NCBI RefSeq assembly: GCF_004361835.1
Contig: NZ_SNWD01000012.1
Span: 45,369 to 109,368, forward strand
DNA length: 64,000 bases
Origin: Stakelama pacifica
GTDB lineage: Bacteria; Pseudomonadota; Alphaproteobacteria; Sphingomonadales; Sphingomonadaceae
Direction: 5' to 3'
A program made the translations under genes and the position numbers. Positions 41,068 through 48,997 of the stretch are shown piece by piece. Under the pieces are notes generated by a model, which was not told the DNA's origin, ran no database searches, and saw only the letters and a program-made list of their open reading frames with translations. Numbering within the stretch: position 1 is the stretch's first letter; each line of letters opens with the position of its first letter.

Positions 41068-42859
41068 ACGGGGCACCATCCTCGCGCTCGGCATCCCGGT
41101 CGGGATCGTCGTCGCGTTCCTCATCGCCTCGGTCGTCGCGTGGATATACCTGGGCCTCCCCAGCGCGAAGTTCGACATTTTCAAGATGCCAGCGTTCTTC
41201 TGGTATTACCGGCATGATCCGGTGGTGCTGAAGGCCCTCGCCGGGGGTGCCCTGGTCGGCATCATCATCGCCGGCCTCATGCTGTGGTGGGTTGCCAAGC
41301 GGAAGCCCCCTCTCCACGGCGCTGCTCGCTTCGCGAAGGAAGGCGAAATCCGCCATGCCGGCTTCCGCGCCGACGACGGCATTGTCCTCGGCAAAAAGGG
41401 CGGCAAGTTCCTGACCTTCGGTGGAAGCGAACATTGCATTGTCGAGGCCCCTACCCGCTCGGGCAAGGGCGTCGGCATCGTCATCCCGAACCTCCTGTCG
41501 TGGCAGGAGTCGGTCGTCGTCCTCGATGTGAAGCGCGAGAATTGGGACGCGACGGCGGGCTTTCGCAAGAAATACGGGCAGGCGGTTTACCTGTTCAACC
41601 CGACCGATCCGGAAGGGCGGACCGCCCGCTACAACCCGCTCGGCTATATCGATCGCACTGACCCCGATCAGGTGGTGATCGAGCTGCAAAAGATCGCGAC
41701 GATGCTGTTCGTGCCTCCCGAACGTGGGGAGCCGTTCTGGACGGACTCGGCGCGGACCGCGTTCGTCGGCGTCGGCGCATATCTCGCGGTCGCCGATCAG
41801 CCCTTCACCATCGGCTCGATCTATCGGCTGATGACGACGGGCGACACGCGCGGGTTCTTCAAGCGCGTCCTCGACGGTCGCTCGCTCGATCTGTCGCAAG
41901 GGTGCCGGAACGCGCTCGCGGATTTCACGTCAGGCGCCGACAATACGTTCGCCGGCATCGTCCAGACCGTCACCTCGAAGCTGAGCCTGTGGCTTAACCC
42001 GCGCGTCGACGCCGCGACGGAAGAATCCGACTTTGATCTGCGCGAGCTGCGCAGCAGGCGCATGTCGATCTATCTCGGGGTGTCTCCCGACGAGCTGGAT
42101 CGGGTCGCGCCGCTCTACAACCTTCTGTTCCAGCAGCTCGTCGACCTGAATGTGCGCGATCTGCCCGACACAGCAACACCGCTGAAGATCCTCGTCATCC
42201 TCGACGAGTTCGCGCGCATCGGGCGAGCGCAAGTGATCGCCAGCGCCTTCTCCTACGTCGCCGGCTACGGCATCCGCCTCCTGCCCGTCATCCAGTCCCG
42301 ATCGCAGCTACGGGCCGTCTATGGCGAGCATGTCGCTAACGAGATCGTTGCCAACTGCGGCGTCGAGGTCGCGTTCACGCCGAAAGAGCTGCGCGTGGCG
42401 AACGAGCTGTCCGAGCGGATCGGCTATATCGGGCAGGAATCCGTCACCAAATCTCTGACGATCCACGGCGTCCTAGCCAACCGCTCCAAGTCCATGTCGG
42501 ACCAGCGCCGCGCCTTCCTGCTCCCGCAAGAGCTGATGCAGTTTCCCGACAGCGAATTGCTTCTCCTCCGGGGCGGCATACCGCCGATCCACGGCGACAA
42601 GATTCGCTACTATGCGGACGGGCTGTTTCGCGGGCGCGTCGTGCCGGCGCCGGAAGTCCCCCCGATCCCGCGCACGGTGCGCGACGACGAAAACCTGCCC
42701 GCCTGCGCGATGCCGACATTCGACCAGCTCACGAACCCTGACCCGTTCGCGTTCGCGATGGATTGCGTCGTCACCCAGGATCATCCCGACATGCTCATAG
42801 ACGTGGCGGCCGAGCAACGCGGCAACGAGGTCATTGGTGTAATCGAACAGGAGCGATGA
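41057..42859 (+). CDS. virD4: VirD4 type IV coupling protein
   Basis: 600 residues from ATG 41057. Two N-terminal spans (ILALGIPVGIVVAFLIASVV and LVGIIIAGLMLWWVA) precede Walker A VEAPTRSGKGVGIVIPNLL, and LKILVILDEFARIGR is Walker B. VirD4 links the relaxosome to the VirB channel and pumps DNA. It is within the virB operon and followed by an LPD7 gene and, on the other strand, relaxase. Confidence 0.94.
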   Translation: MPPKRGTILALGIPVGIVVAFLIASVVAWIYLGLPSAKFDIFKMPAFFWYYRHDPVVLKALAGGALVGIIIAGLMLWWVAKRKPPLHGAARFAKEGEIRHAGFRADDGIVLGKKGGKFLTFGGSEHCIVEAPTRSGKGVGIVIPNLLSWQESVVVLDVKRENWDATAGFRKKYGQAVYLFNPTDPEGRTARYNPLGYIDRTDPDQVVIELQKIATMLFVPPERGEPFWTDSARTAFVGVGAYLAVADQPFTIGSIYRLMTTGDTRGFFKRVLDGRSLDLSQGCRNALADFTSGADNTFAGIVQTVTSKLSLWLNPRVDAATEESDFDLRELRSRRMSIYLGVSPDELDRVAPLYNLLFQQLVDLNVRDLPDTATPLKILVILDEFARIGRAQVIASAFSYVAGYGIRLLPVIQSRSQLRAVYGEHVANEIVANCGVEVAFTPKELRVANELSERIGYIGQESVTKSLTIHGVLANRSKSMSDQRRAFLLPQELMQFPDSELLLLRGGIPPIHGDKIRYYADGLFRGRVVPAPEVPPIPRTVRDDENLPACAMPTFDQLTNPDPFAFAMDCVVTQDHPDMLIDVAAEQRGNEVIGVIEQER

Positions 42860-42860
42860 C

Positions 42861-43607
42861 ATGGCTGAGAATGTCGAAGCTGCCGGCGCCGGCAAAGAGA
42901 GTGAGGGTCGGCGCCGGCGGCCGATGGAAGTGCCCGCCGAGCTGGACTCCCGGTTCCTCCGCGTCGGCGACAAGCTCTATCGCAGCGCGCATGACAAACA
43001 GCCGGTCGCGACCATCACGCCCGATCGCATCAAGGCGAAGGACCGCGAGTCTCTCCCTGATCTGATCCGGCTCGCGAAGGAAAACGGGTGGACGGCGATC
43101 AAGGTCAGCGGCGACGCCGAGTTTCAGCGAGCGGCCTACCTCGCAGCCTCGGCGCAGGGCATCAAGGTCGACGGCTATAAGCCCGACGACAAGACGAAGG
43201 CCGCGGCCGAGCGCGAGCAAGCGCGTCAGGGCGGCGTCCCCGACAACCAGGCGCGATCGACACGGACCGCCAACCAGGTCCGCGACACCCGGGAACAGGC
43301 CGAGCCGCGCACCGATCTGGCCGAGCGGTTTCGCCGGCAAACGGACGTCCAGAACGCCAAAGACCCCGAGCTGCGCAAGGCGCAAAGCCACGTCGCGCTC
43401 GCGATGGCGGTCGCGGCCGAACGCTTCCCCAACGATCATGAGAAGCGGCGCGAGTTCGTGGCGGAACGCAAGGAAGAGGTCGCAGCGCGGCTCGGCCGCG
43501 GCGAGGCCGTCGCCGGCATCGAGGTCAAGGCGAGGCAGGAACAGCGGGTGCGCGAAATGGCCCAGGATCAGATCCTGCAAAAATCCCGAACCATCGGAGG
43601 ACGTTAG
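42861..43607 (+). CDS. LPD7-domain plasmid transfer protein
   Basis: 248 residues starting one base after the virD4 stop. The central part RFLRVGDKLYRSAHDKQPVA to LAKENGWTAIKVSGDAEFQR and AASAQGIKVDGYKP matches the LPD7 domain found in relaxases and large polyvalent plasmid proteins. The C-terminal part is long, charged helices. In related plasmids LPD7 is often fused to relaxase, so it may be a relaxosome component delivered to the coupling protein. Cytoplasmic. Confidence 0.75.
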   Translation: MAENVEAAGAGKESEGRRRRPMEVPAELDSRFLRVGDKLYRSAHDKQPVATITPDRIKAKDRESLPDLIRLAKENGWTAIKVSGDAEFQRAAYLAASAQGIKVDGYKPDDKTKAAAEREQARQGGVPDNQARSTRTANQVRDTREQAEPRTDLAERFRRQTDVQNAKDPELRKAQSHVALAMAVAAERFPNDHEKRREFVAERKEEVAARLGRGEAVAGIEVKARQEQRVREMAQDQILQKSRTIGGR

Positions 43608-44150
43608 ATGCGAAGATTTCCTCATCTAGCCTGGGCCTCGGCGTGTTGTATTCTTGCAGGAGGAGGATCCCTACGGGCGCAGGACGTATCAGAAGAGTCG
43701 GTTAGACCAGTCATTGAACAATTCAGGGCGATGTGGGCGAAGAAGCCGTGCGGCGATCATTCGATCCTCTCCAACCCGAAGGTGATCGCTTCGCTCGATC
43801 ATCAATGCGCGAGCAACATTGACGCCGAGAACGACGTAACCCGCAGATTAATCGAAACGCTGGATGCCGATGGTGAAGCCGCAAGGGCGCTTGCTCGGCG
43901 GGAATTTCGAATTGGGACGATCAGTTTTGACGCTCCGCGCCGCGCTGGCCAACTCCCTTGGGATACGCCCGGAGTCCGGTGCACCAACCTATCGACGACC
44001 CAAATCGTCAATTTTTCCGGATCAACAGACACTCCAAGCCCGTCCAGATCACGTCTTCAACAGAGCACTTGGCTCTTTTTGTCGAAATACAACGGGGCTT
44101 TAGTGAGCGGAAAATCATTTCCACGGTCAATTTCCTGCCAGCCCCTTTGA
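43608..44150 (+). CDS. Hypothetical exported protein downstream of LPD7
   Basis: 180 residues starting directly after the LPD7 stop with CGGAGGA upstream, so it is coupled. A signal peptide (WASACCILAGGGSLRAQ) precedes a helical segment with KPCGDHSILSNPKVIAS. No family recognised. The last ~40 residues are Ser-rich, and an alternative frame from about 44030 reads more like a folded protein (ITSSTEHLALFVEIQRG), so a frameshift near there is possible. Its stop abuts the convergent gene. Confidence 0.5.
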   Translation: MRRFPHLAWASACCILAGGGSLRAQDVSEESVRPVIEQFRAMWAKKPCGDHSILSNPKVIASLDHQCASNIDAENDVTRRLIETLDADGEAARALARREFRIGTISFDAPRRAGQLPWDTPGVRCTNLSTTQIVNFSGSTDTPSPSRSRLQQSTWLFLSKYNGALVSGKSFPRSISCQPL

Positions 44151-44570
44151 TTACGGGGCCTGGTCGTCGGGCGACCCTAGCCGGTCCCATGCCTCCTGAT
44201 ACTCGGCGAGCGCGTAGGACTTGGGCTGAAGCCAATAAGAGACGGTCCCGGCAGCGTTGACGCCGCGATGCGCAGCCGCCTTCACCTCGTCGAGGGTCAG
44301 CACGAAACACGTGGGCGCCGCTGTGTTCGCGTTGATGGTGATGACCCACCATCTGGAGCAAAGCCGGTCTAGCGATCCTCCGAGCGGCACCGGCGCCCGC
44401 TTGGAAAGCGCCTTGGACTGGATCGGTAGGACGCGCAGCTCGTCATCGCTTGCCGCGTAGAGGTCGGCGCCGCGCGCGTTCCTGACGGTCGGCATGACGT
44501 GCCACCCTCTGCGCGATAGTTCACGCGCGACATGGTAGAGGCCGGCGTTGCCGGTAAGCTGATGACGCAT
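44151..44570 (-). CDS. PD-(D/E)xK nuclease-like protein
   Basis: 139 residues. TGNAGLYHVARELSRRGWHV, followed by ARGADLYAAS and VLPIQSKAL, has the helix, G-x-D and Q-x-K motifs of the PD-(D/E)xK nuclease fold seen in Holliday-junction resolvase and DUF4365-type proteins. It is just downstream of the relaxase gene on the same strand (9-base gap). A role in transfer DNA processing or defence is inferred only from that. Confidence 0.55.
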   Translation of the reverse strand: MRHQLTGNAGLYHVARELSRRGWHVMPTVRNARGADLYAASDDELRVLPIQSKALSKRAPVPLGGSLDRLCSRWWVITINANTAAPTCFVLTLDEVKAAAHRGVNAAGTVSYWLQPKSYALAEYQEAWDRLGSPDDQAP

Positions 44571-44578
44571 CGTTGCCC

Positions 44579-45685
44579 CTAGCGGCGCCGAGACGGCGGC
44601 GGGGGTGTGCCACGTGGCACACCCTGATCCAGCGACGGGCGGGTCCGAGTCCGCTCCTGTGCCTCTCGGACGCGGGTTTCCGCCTCGCGCAGCATCCGGT
44701 CGGGCACCGTTTCAATGCTCCCGCGCTCCTGTATGAATTGGCGCACGTCGCGCGCCAGCCTGCGGTCCTCGCGATCGGCGCTGCGATCGAGCCGTTCGGC
44801 CGCGACCTCATAGCGCCGCTTGGTGTCCTGCCAACGCGCGCGCGTCTTCGACACGAACGCGGGCTGCTCGGCCTTGCCAAGCGCGATCTGCATGGCTTCT
44901 CGTGCCTGACGTAGATCGGCCTCTGTCGGCTGACGGGAAGCGCCGCTACGTATCCGCGCGCGCAACTGCGTCAGCGCCATGCTGGTGCCTGCCCTCCCCT
45001 GGCCCCGCGTGTAGCGCGGCGTCGCCTCTGCCTCGACGCCACGGCTGCGTAGCGCCTCGGCGAAGGCTTCACGGAAGCGGAACAGATCCTCGCGCCTCGG
45101 ATCGAACCGCTTGCGGTCAACTCCTTCGGCTTGAACCGTCAGGTGAACATGCGGACGGGGCGTGTCGGTGTGGAGCGCCATTAGATAGTCGTGGTTGTCG
45201 CCGATCATGCGCTCGGCCGCCTCGCGCACGGCTTGCTTCACCGTCTCGGGGTCGGTTCCTGCCGGCATCGAGAACACCATCGCCACGGCCGAAACGGACG
45301 TGCCCTGCCGCCAGTAGAGCGGGTCCGACCATTCGTCGGCAATCCGCTGCGCGTCTTCCTTCGTTGCGATCTGCTCCCCGTCGCGCGTCTCTAGGGGAAT
45401 GTCGCCGTGGCGACCGATGTAATCGAGATGGGCGGCAAGATGCTTGGCGCCCTTCTTTCGACCCGTCACCTTGACCAGCACCTCGGGGGTGCGCCGCACG
45501 ACACGCGCGAGCGTGGCCCGGGCATCCCCTCTAACGTGCGACGTCGCCGGCGTCCGCGTAGCGAACGGCCCGGTGCCGTTGACCAGGTGCCACGCGTATT
45601 TCAGATTCGGATCGCTGACGAGGCGTGGCTTGAAGCTGGGCTTCATCGCCTCCCAAAGCTCATCCTCACGGTCCCCGAACGGCAT
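44579..45685 (-). CDS. MOBP-type relaxase
   Basis: 368 residues from ATG 45685, overlapping mobC as TAATG. The catalytic core has a likely Tyr near residue 89 (HLDYIGRHGD) and the metal-binding His triad in LMALHTDTPRPHVHL (His172, His179, His181), typical of VirD2/MobA-like relaxases. It should nick the plasmid at a TATCCTG-type nic, found 0.6 kb upstream at 46297. The C-terminal helical part would contact the coupling protein. A parS-like palindrome (44605-44622) is read near the C-terminus as GVPRGTP. Confidence 0.85.
   Translation of the reverse strand: MPFGDREDELWEAMKPSFKPRLVSDPNLKYAWHLVNGTGPFATRTPATSHVRGDARATLARVVRRTPEVLVKVTGRKKGAKHLAAHLDYIGRHGDIPLETRDGEQIATKEDAQRIADEWSDPLYWRQGTSVSAVAMVFSMPAGTDPETVKQAVREAAERMIGDNHDYLMALHTDTPRPHVHLTVQAEGVDRKRFDPRREDLFRFREAFAEALRSRGVEAEATPRYTRGQGRAGTSMALTQLRARIRSGASRQPTEADLRQAREAMQIALGKAEQPAFVSKTRARWQDTKRRYEVAAERLDRSADREDRRLARDVRQFIQERGSIETVPDRMLREAETRVREAQERTRTRPSLDQGVPRGTPPPPSRRR
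44605..44622. repeat. parS-like palindrome, site 4
   Basis: Exact GTGTGCCACGTGGCACAC inside the 3' end of the relaxase gene. Confidence 0.75.
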
Positions 45686-46254
45686 TAGTCGGCGACCTCC
45701 CAAAAGGCGGTTTCCCCGCGCAGCACGGCCGCCAGCGCCTCGATCTGCTCGTTGATCTCCTCGCGCATGTCCGCGATGCGACGCAGCTCGCGGTCGATCT
45801 GCAAGCCGCTGTCCGCCATCATCGCCGCGTTGCCGGCCTTCATCGCCTGATTGAGGTTTCGGCCGATGCGCTGGAGCTGCATCCGGATCGGTGCCACGGC
45901 GTCCCGGAGTCCGTCGTCGACGCCGGCCTTCAAGGCGATGTGCCGGCGCACCAACGCCTTGATCCATCCGGCGCGATCAACGCCTCGCTCGGCGGCGCGG
46001 TGATCGATGACGGCCGTTTCGACATCCGTGAAGGTCAGCGACACGCGATTGCCCGCGCTATCGGCGCGGGGTGCGATCCGGGGAGCGTCGGCCACGTGCT
46101 TCAACGATTGCTGAAGCACGGTGCGGAGGAGCGCGCTGCGCCCTCCCCTGCCCTCGGCCACGGCATCGAAGGCGGCAAGCAGCTCGCGATCGACGCGCGC
46201 CGTCAGCATCGCTGAATCTTTGGTGGGGGATGCAGACTGCGGCGCGAGTGACAT
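45685..46254 (-). CDS. mobC: MobC relaxosome accessory protein
   Basis: 189 residues from ATG 46254. An N-terminal ribbon-helix-helix-like segment (LTARVDRELLAAFDAVAEGRGGRSALLRTV) is followed by the MobC signature region QLQRIGRNLNQAMKAGNAAM. MobC helps open oriT for the relaxase and often represses the mob promoter. Start chosen for AGGG upstream; the next Met at residue 16 lacks a ribosome site. A 14-bp inverted repeat (46219-46232 and 46312-46325) surrounds its start and the nic. Confidence 0.82.
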   Translation of the reverse strand: MSLAPQSASPTKDSAMLTARVDRELLAAFDAVAEGRGGRSALLRTVLQQSLKHVADAPRIAPRADSAGNRVSLTFTDVETAVIDHRAAERGVDRAGWIKALVRRHIALKAGVDDGLRDAVAPIRMQLQRIGRNLNQAMKAGNAAMMADSGLQIDRELRRIADMREEINEQIEALAAVLRGETAFWEVAD

Positions 46255-46325
46255 GGCCCTGCAAGGGTAATGTAATACAGCAGACGCAGCAATACCTATC
46301 CTGCCATAAAACATCCCCCACCAAA
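46219..46325. repeat. 14-bp inverted repeat bracketing the mobC start and nic
   Basis: TTTGGTGGGGGATG (46219-46232) and its perfect complement (46312-46325) are 79 bp apart. The left arm is inside the mobC coding start and the right arm lies just past the nic. Binding by MobC or a regulator is plausible. Confidence 0.65.
46297..46304 (+). other. Candidate oriT nic site (TATCCTG/C)
   Basis: CCTATCCTGCC equals the conserved nic core of IncP-type (MOBP) origins of transfer, with cleavage expected between G46303 and C46304. Location immediately upstream of mobC-relaxase supports this; short CAGC repeats are nearby. Confidence 0.6.
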
Positions 46326-46337
46326 ATCAGCCTTCAA

Positions 46338-46355
46338 GTGTGCCACGTGGCACAC
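46338..46355. repeat. parS-like palindrome, site 5 (next to parB)
   Basis: Exact GTGTGCCACGTGGCACAC between the oriT region and the parB stop at 46452, the place where a partition site would be expected. Confidence 0.8.
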
Positions 46356-46451
46356 CCAAACCGCCTGAAAGTGATGAAGTCGCGGAAGGAAGGATTGGAC
46401 CTAGGTGCGAGTGGCAACCACTGCCGGCGCTCTCCGCTCAACCCGGCGCGA

Positions 46452-47447
46452 TCAGCGCCAGCTAACGATCCGGGGTTCCGCCTCACCGTCGAAGTGCAAC
46501 AGCGCCTCGACAACCATCGCACGCTTGCCTTCAAGTTCGATCGTTGGTCGCTCGACGCGCTGCTTTCCGCCCTTGGGTTTGGCGGCCGTGCGAGGGGTAG
46601 AAGCCTCCGTCGGCGCGGAAATTACGGGCTCCGGCGTCTCGTCGATTGCGCGTTCTCCCTCTTCGTCCCTGATCTCGTCCGTCGTCGGCGCTAGGTGTGA
46701 GACGCCAGGCTCGCTTTCGGACGCTGCGTCGTGGATGGCGGGCGGGGGGGCCGTTTCCTGCACCGGAGCCGGCTCGGGTTTCGGTGCCGACTTCTTCGCA
46801 CCAACCTCGCGTGCAAACCGTTCACACGCCAGGACGGTCATGTCCTCGGCCGCGGTGTTCGTGACGAACGCCCTTGTAGCCGCGTCGTCCGTCTTGGCGG
46901 CCTGGGTCAACGCGACAGCGCTGCGCATCGAAATGTCAGCGAACAGCGCCGCCACATAATCCGGAGCCTTGGCGAGGCCCTGATAACGGGTCAGCAGCGT
47001 GCGATTGCGACCTGTAGCGCGCGCCAGCTCCGCAAGCGAGCGCCCCTTCGCAACTTGGCCCGTGACGAACCGGATCATGTCGGCCGTCGACAGATCCTCG
47101 CGCTGATCGTTCTCGATGAACTGATCGATGCGGACCTGCTCAATGTCGTCCGTCTTGCTGACGATCGCGCGGACCTGCACGCCGAGCTTCTGGCACGCAC
47201 GCCAGCGCCGCTCCCCGAACATGATCCGGTAGCGTCCCTCGGTATCCTTCGGCGCCACGGTGATAGGCTGAAGCTGGCCGCGCTCCTTGATTGTCTCGGC
47301 CATCTCGTCGATCGACGCCGGGTCGATTGCGCTGCGCACATTCTCGGGGTCTGGATATAGCAGCTCGGGATCGAGGAGCTGGACGCGATCGGCGTCCGCG
47401 ACGGCGGCCTTCTCGCTGAAAACGTCGAAGTTCGAAAAGTCTGTCAT
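46452..47447 (-). CDS. parB: ParB partition protein
   Basis: 331 residues. N-terminal ParB domain with LYPDPENVRSAIDPASIDEM, RIMFGERRWRACQKLGVQ (the CTP/phosphate-binding GERRxRA box) and QFIENDQREDLSTADMIRF. A helix-turn-helix follows (SLAELARATGRNRTLLTRY), then a Pro-rich linker and a basic C-terminal dimer domain. It should bind the GTGTGCCACGTGGCACAC sites and spread along DNA. Overlaps parA by four bases. Confidence 0.9.
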   Translation of the reverse strand: MTDFSNFDVFSEKAAVADADRVQLLDPELLYPDPENVRSAIDPASIDEMAETIKERGQLQPITVAPKDTEGRYRIMFGERRWRACQKLGVQVRAIVSKTDDIEQVRIDQFIENDQREDLSTADMIRFVTGQVAKGRSLAELARATGRNRTLLTRYQGLAKAPDYVAALFADISMRSAVALTQAAKTDDAATRAFVTNTAAEDMTVLACERFAREVGAKKSAPKPEPAPVQETAPPPAIHDAASESEPGVSHLAPTTDEIRDEEGERAIDETPEPVISAPTEASTPRTAAKPKGGKQRVERPTIELEGKRAMVVEALLHFDGEAEPRIVSWR

Positions 47448-48184
47448 CCCTGGCTCCCGATCCGGGTCATGGCTTCCTCGAGGAACGCGCGCATCGGGGG
47501 AAGCGAGGTCCGCACATCCTTGTCGAAGCGCCAGACCGGCACATGCTCTTGGATGGCCTGGCTGTAGTGCGCGCGCTCGGGAAGGTAGGTGCTGAAAAGA
47601 TTGCGACCGATCTTGTCCTTGATTGCCGCGAGCATTTCCATCTGGTGCCGGTCGTTCGCGCGCACCCGGTTGGGGATCAGCCCGACGACATGGATCGGCG
47701 TGCGGCGCTTAGTGTTCACCGTCGCGATCGAATCCGAGACCTGCTTCGTCGCGGCGGGACCGAACGGCCCCAGCTCGACGGGCACGATCAGGTGGTTGCA
47801 CACCAGCAGCGCCGCGAAATTGATCCACGACCAAGAGGGTGGCGTGTCGATAACGCAATAATCGAAATATGGATCAAGCGCCGGGAAGTTCGCATTCAGG
47901 TTCGTGAGCGCGCGCGGATAGTCCGCGTCATATTCCCCCCCCATGCGGTTGGAATAGATCGCGAGCCGGGGAAAGCTGGCGGGCGGGGTATAACCCGGCT
48001 CGAACAGCGGCTTGCAGGTGCCAAGGCTCTCGAAGTCGGCGAGTGCATCGGTGGCATTGCACTGACGATCGAGATCGAGGAACAGCACCCGATGACCGGC
48101 ATCGGCAAGATGCCATGCCACATGACAGGCGATCATCGTCTTGCCGGCGCCGCCCTTCTCGACATTGATGGCGATAGTCTTCAC
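47444..48184 (-). CDS. parA: ParA partition ATPase
   Basis: 246 residues. Deviant Walker A at the N-terminus (NVEKGGAGKTMIACHVAWHL), then VLFLDLDRQCNATDAL, DYCVIDTPPSW and LIVPVELGPFGPAAT. It belongs to the small ParA group without an N-terminal HTH, so it positions plasmids on the nucleoid but probably does not repress its own promoter. It is three bases after a 63-residue membrane gene and followed by parB. Confidence 0.92.
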   Translation of the reverse strand: MKTIAINVEKGGAGKTMIACHVAWHLADAGHRVLFLDLDRQCNATDALADFESLGTCKPLFEPGYTPPASFPRLAIYSNRMGGEYDADYPRALTNLNANFPALDPYFDYCVIDTPPSWSWINFAALLVCNHLIVPVELGPFGPAATKQVSDSIATVNTKRRTPIHVVGLIPNRVRANDRHQMEMLAAIKDKIGRNLFSTYLPERAHYSQAIQEHVPVWRFDKDVRTSLPPMRAFLEEAMTRIGSQG

Positions 48185-48187
48185 GCC

Positions 48188-48379
48188 TTACCAGCCCCGA
48201 TCCGAATTGTTGTTCCAGTGGTCGTAGCCGCGATAGTTCGAATCGGTCCGCGTGTTGCGACGCGCCTCCTCATCCGGCGTGTCGCCGCTCCAGATGCGCG
48301 GATTACGGCCGCCACCGCCCCGAAGGACGGCCCAAGCGATCAGGACGAACAGTCCGATCGTCAGCAGATTATCCCACAT
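48188..48379 (-). CDS. Small single-span membrane protein upstream of parA
   Basis: 63 residues. One N-terminal membrane segment (NLLTIGLFVLIAWAVLRGG) is followed by a polar, Arg/Asn-rich tail. It ends three bases before parA and is probably first in the parAB operon. No family known. Upstream is an AT-richer region (48418-48470) likely to hold divergent promoters for this operon and the RHH gene. Confidence 0.6.
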   Translation of the reverse strand: MWDNLLTIGLFVLIAWAVLRGGGGRNPRIWSGDTPDEEARRNTRTDSNYRGYDHWNNNSDRGW

Positions 48380-48476
48380 GGCCTTGCCTCCGTCGCCTTG
48401 ATGAAAGGCGCATCCTGTAATAAATGGTATCTGAAATCACGTCAATAGGTGGTATCAACAATATGCGTGCTTCGGG

Positions 48477-48680
48477 ATGACCACTAGCAAATCAGGAACG
48501 GCAGGTCGCCCGCGGATTAACGCGGAAAAGACTATGGCTCGATTTCCGGAAGGGACGTTGGGCCGGATCAAGGCCGTGTTGCGCGATGGCGAGAACCAGT
48601 CAGACTTCATGCGCGAGGCCGTCGAGCTGGAGCTTCGCCGGCGAGAGGGGCCGCCGGTAGGCGGCCCCGGCCGCTCCTAG
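48477..48680 (+). CDS. Ribbon-helix-helix DNA-binding protein
   Basis: 67 residues. MARFPEGTLGRIKAVLRDGENQSDFMREAVELEL is a CopG/Arc-type ribbon-helix-helix after a short basic arm (GTAGRPRIN). Divergent from parA operon, it may regulate partition or replication genes. Its last codons overlap the ssb stop region on the other strand by four bases. Confidence 0.68.
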   Translation: MTTSKSGTAGRPRINAEKTMARFPEGTLGRIKAVLRDGENQSDFMREAVELELRRREGPPVGGPGRS

Positions 48681-48997
48681 TCGCGATCCTCCGAGCCCTT
48701 GGCGAGAACCGCGAAGCCGTCCGCGATCAGTTCCACCGTGTAGCGCTTGCCCTCGGCCGTGTCGTAGGAGTTCTGGCGAACGCGGCCCGTGATATGCACC
48801 AAGTCGCCCTTCTGAGCCTTGGCGGCGCGCTCGATCAGCTTGCCGAATAGCGTCACCTCATTCCAGTGGGTGTCCGTCACCCATTCTCCATTGTCCTGGC
48901 GGTTGTAGTTGGCGGCGACGTTCACCTTCGTCACCTTGTCATGCTCCGCGATCTTGCCGACCCGGCCGATGATCCGAAACTCCGCGATGTTCTGCAT
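48677..48997 (-). CDS. ssb: Single-stranded DNA-binding protein
   Basis: 106 residues from ATG 48997 with AAAGGACAGGA upstream. OB-fold sequence: FRIIGRVGKIAEHDKVTKVNVAAN, THWNEVTLFGKLIERAAK and GDLVHITGRVRQNSYD. The protein is shorter than chromosomal SSB and lacks the acidic C-terminal tip, as is common for plasmid SSBs that protect transferred ssDNA. In-frame sequence to 49159 is not SSB-like. Confidence 0.85.
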   Translation of the reverse strand: MQNIAEFRIIGRVGKIAEHDKVTKVNVAANYNRQDNGEWVTDTHWNEVTLFGKLIERAAKAQKGDLVHITGRVRQNSYDTAEGKRYTVELIADGFAVLAKGSEDRD

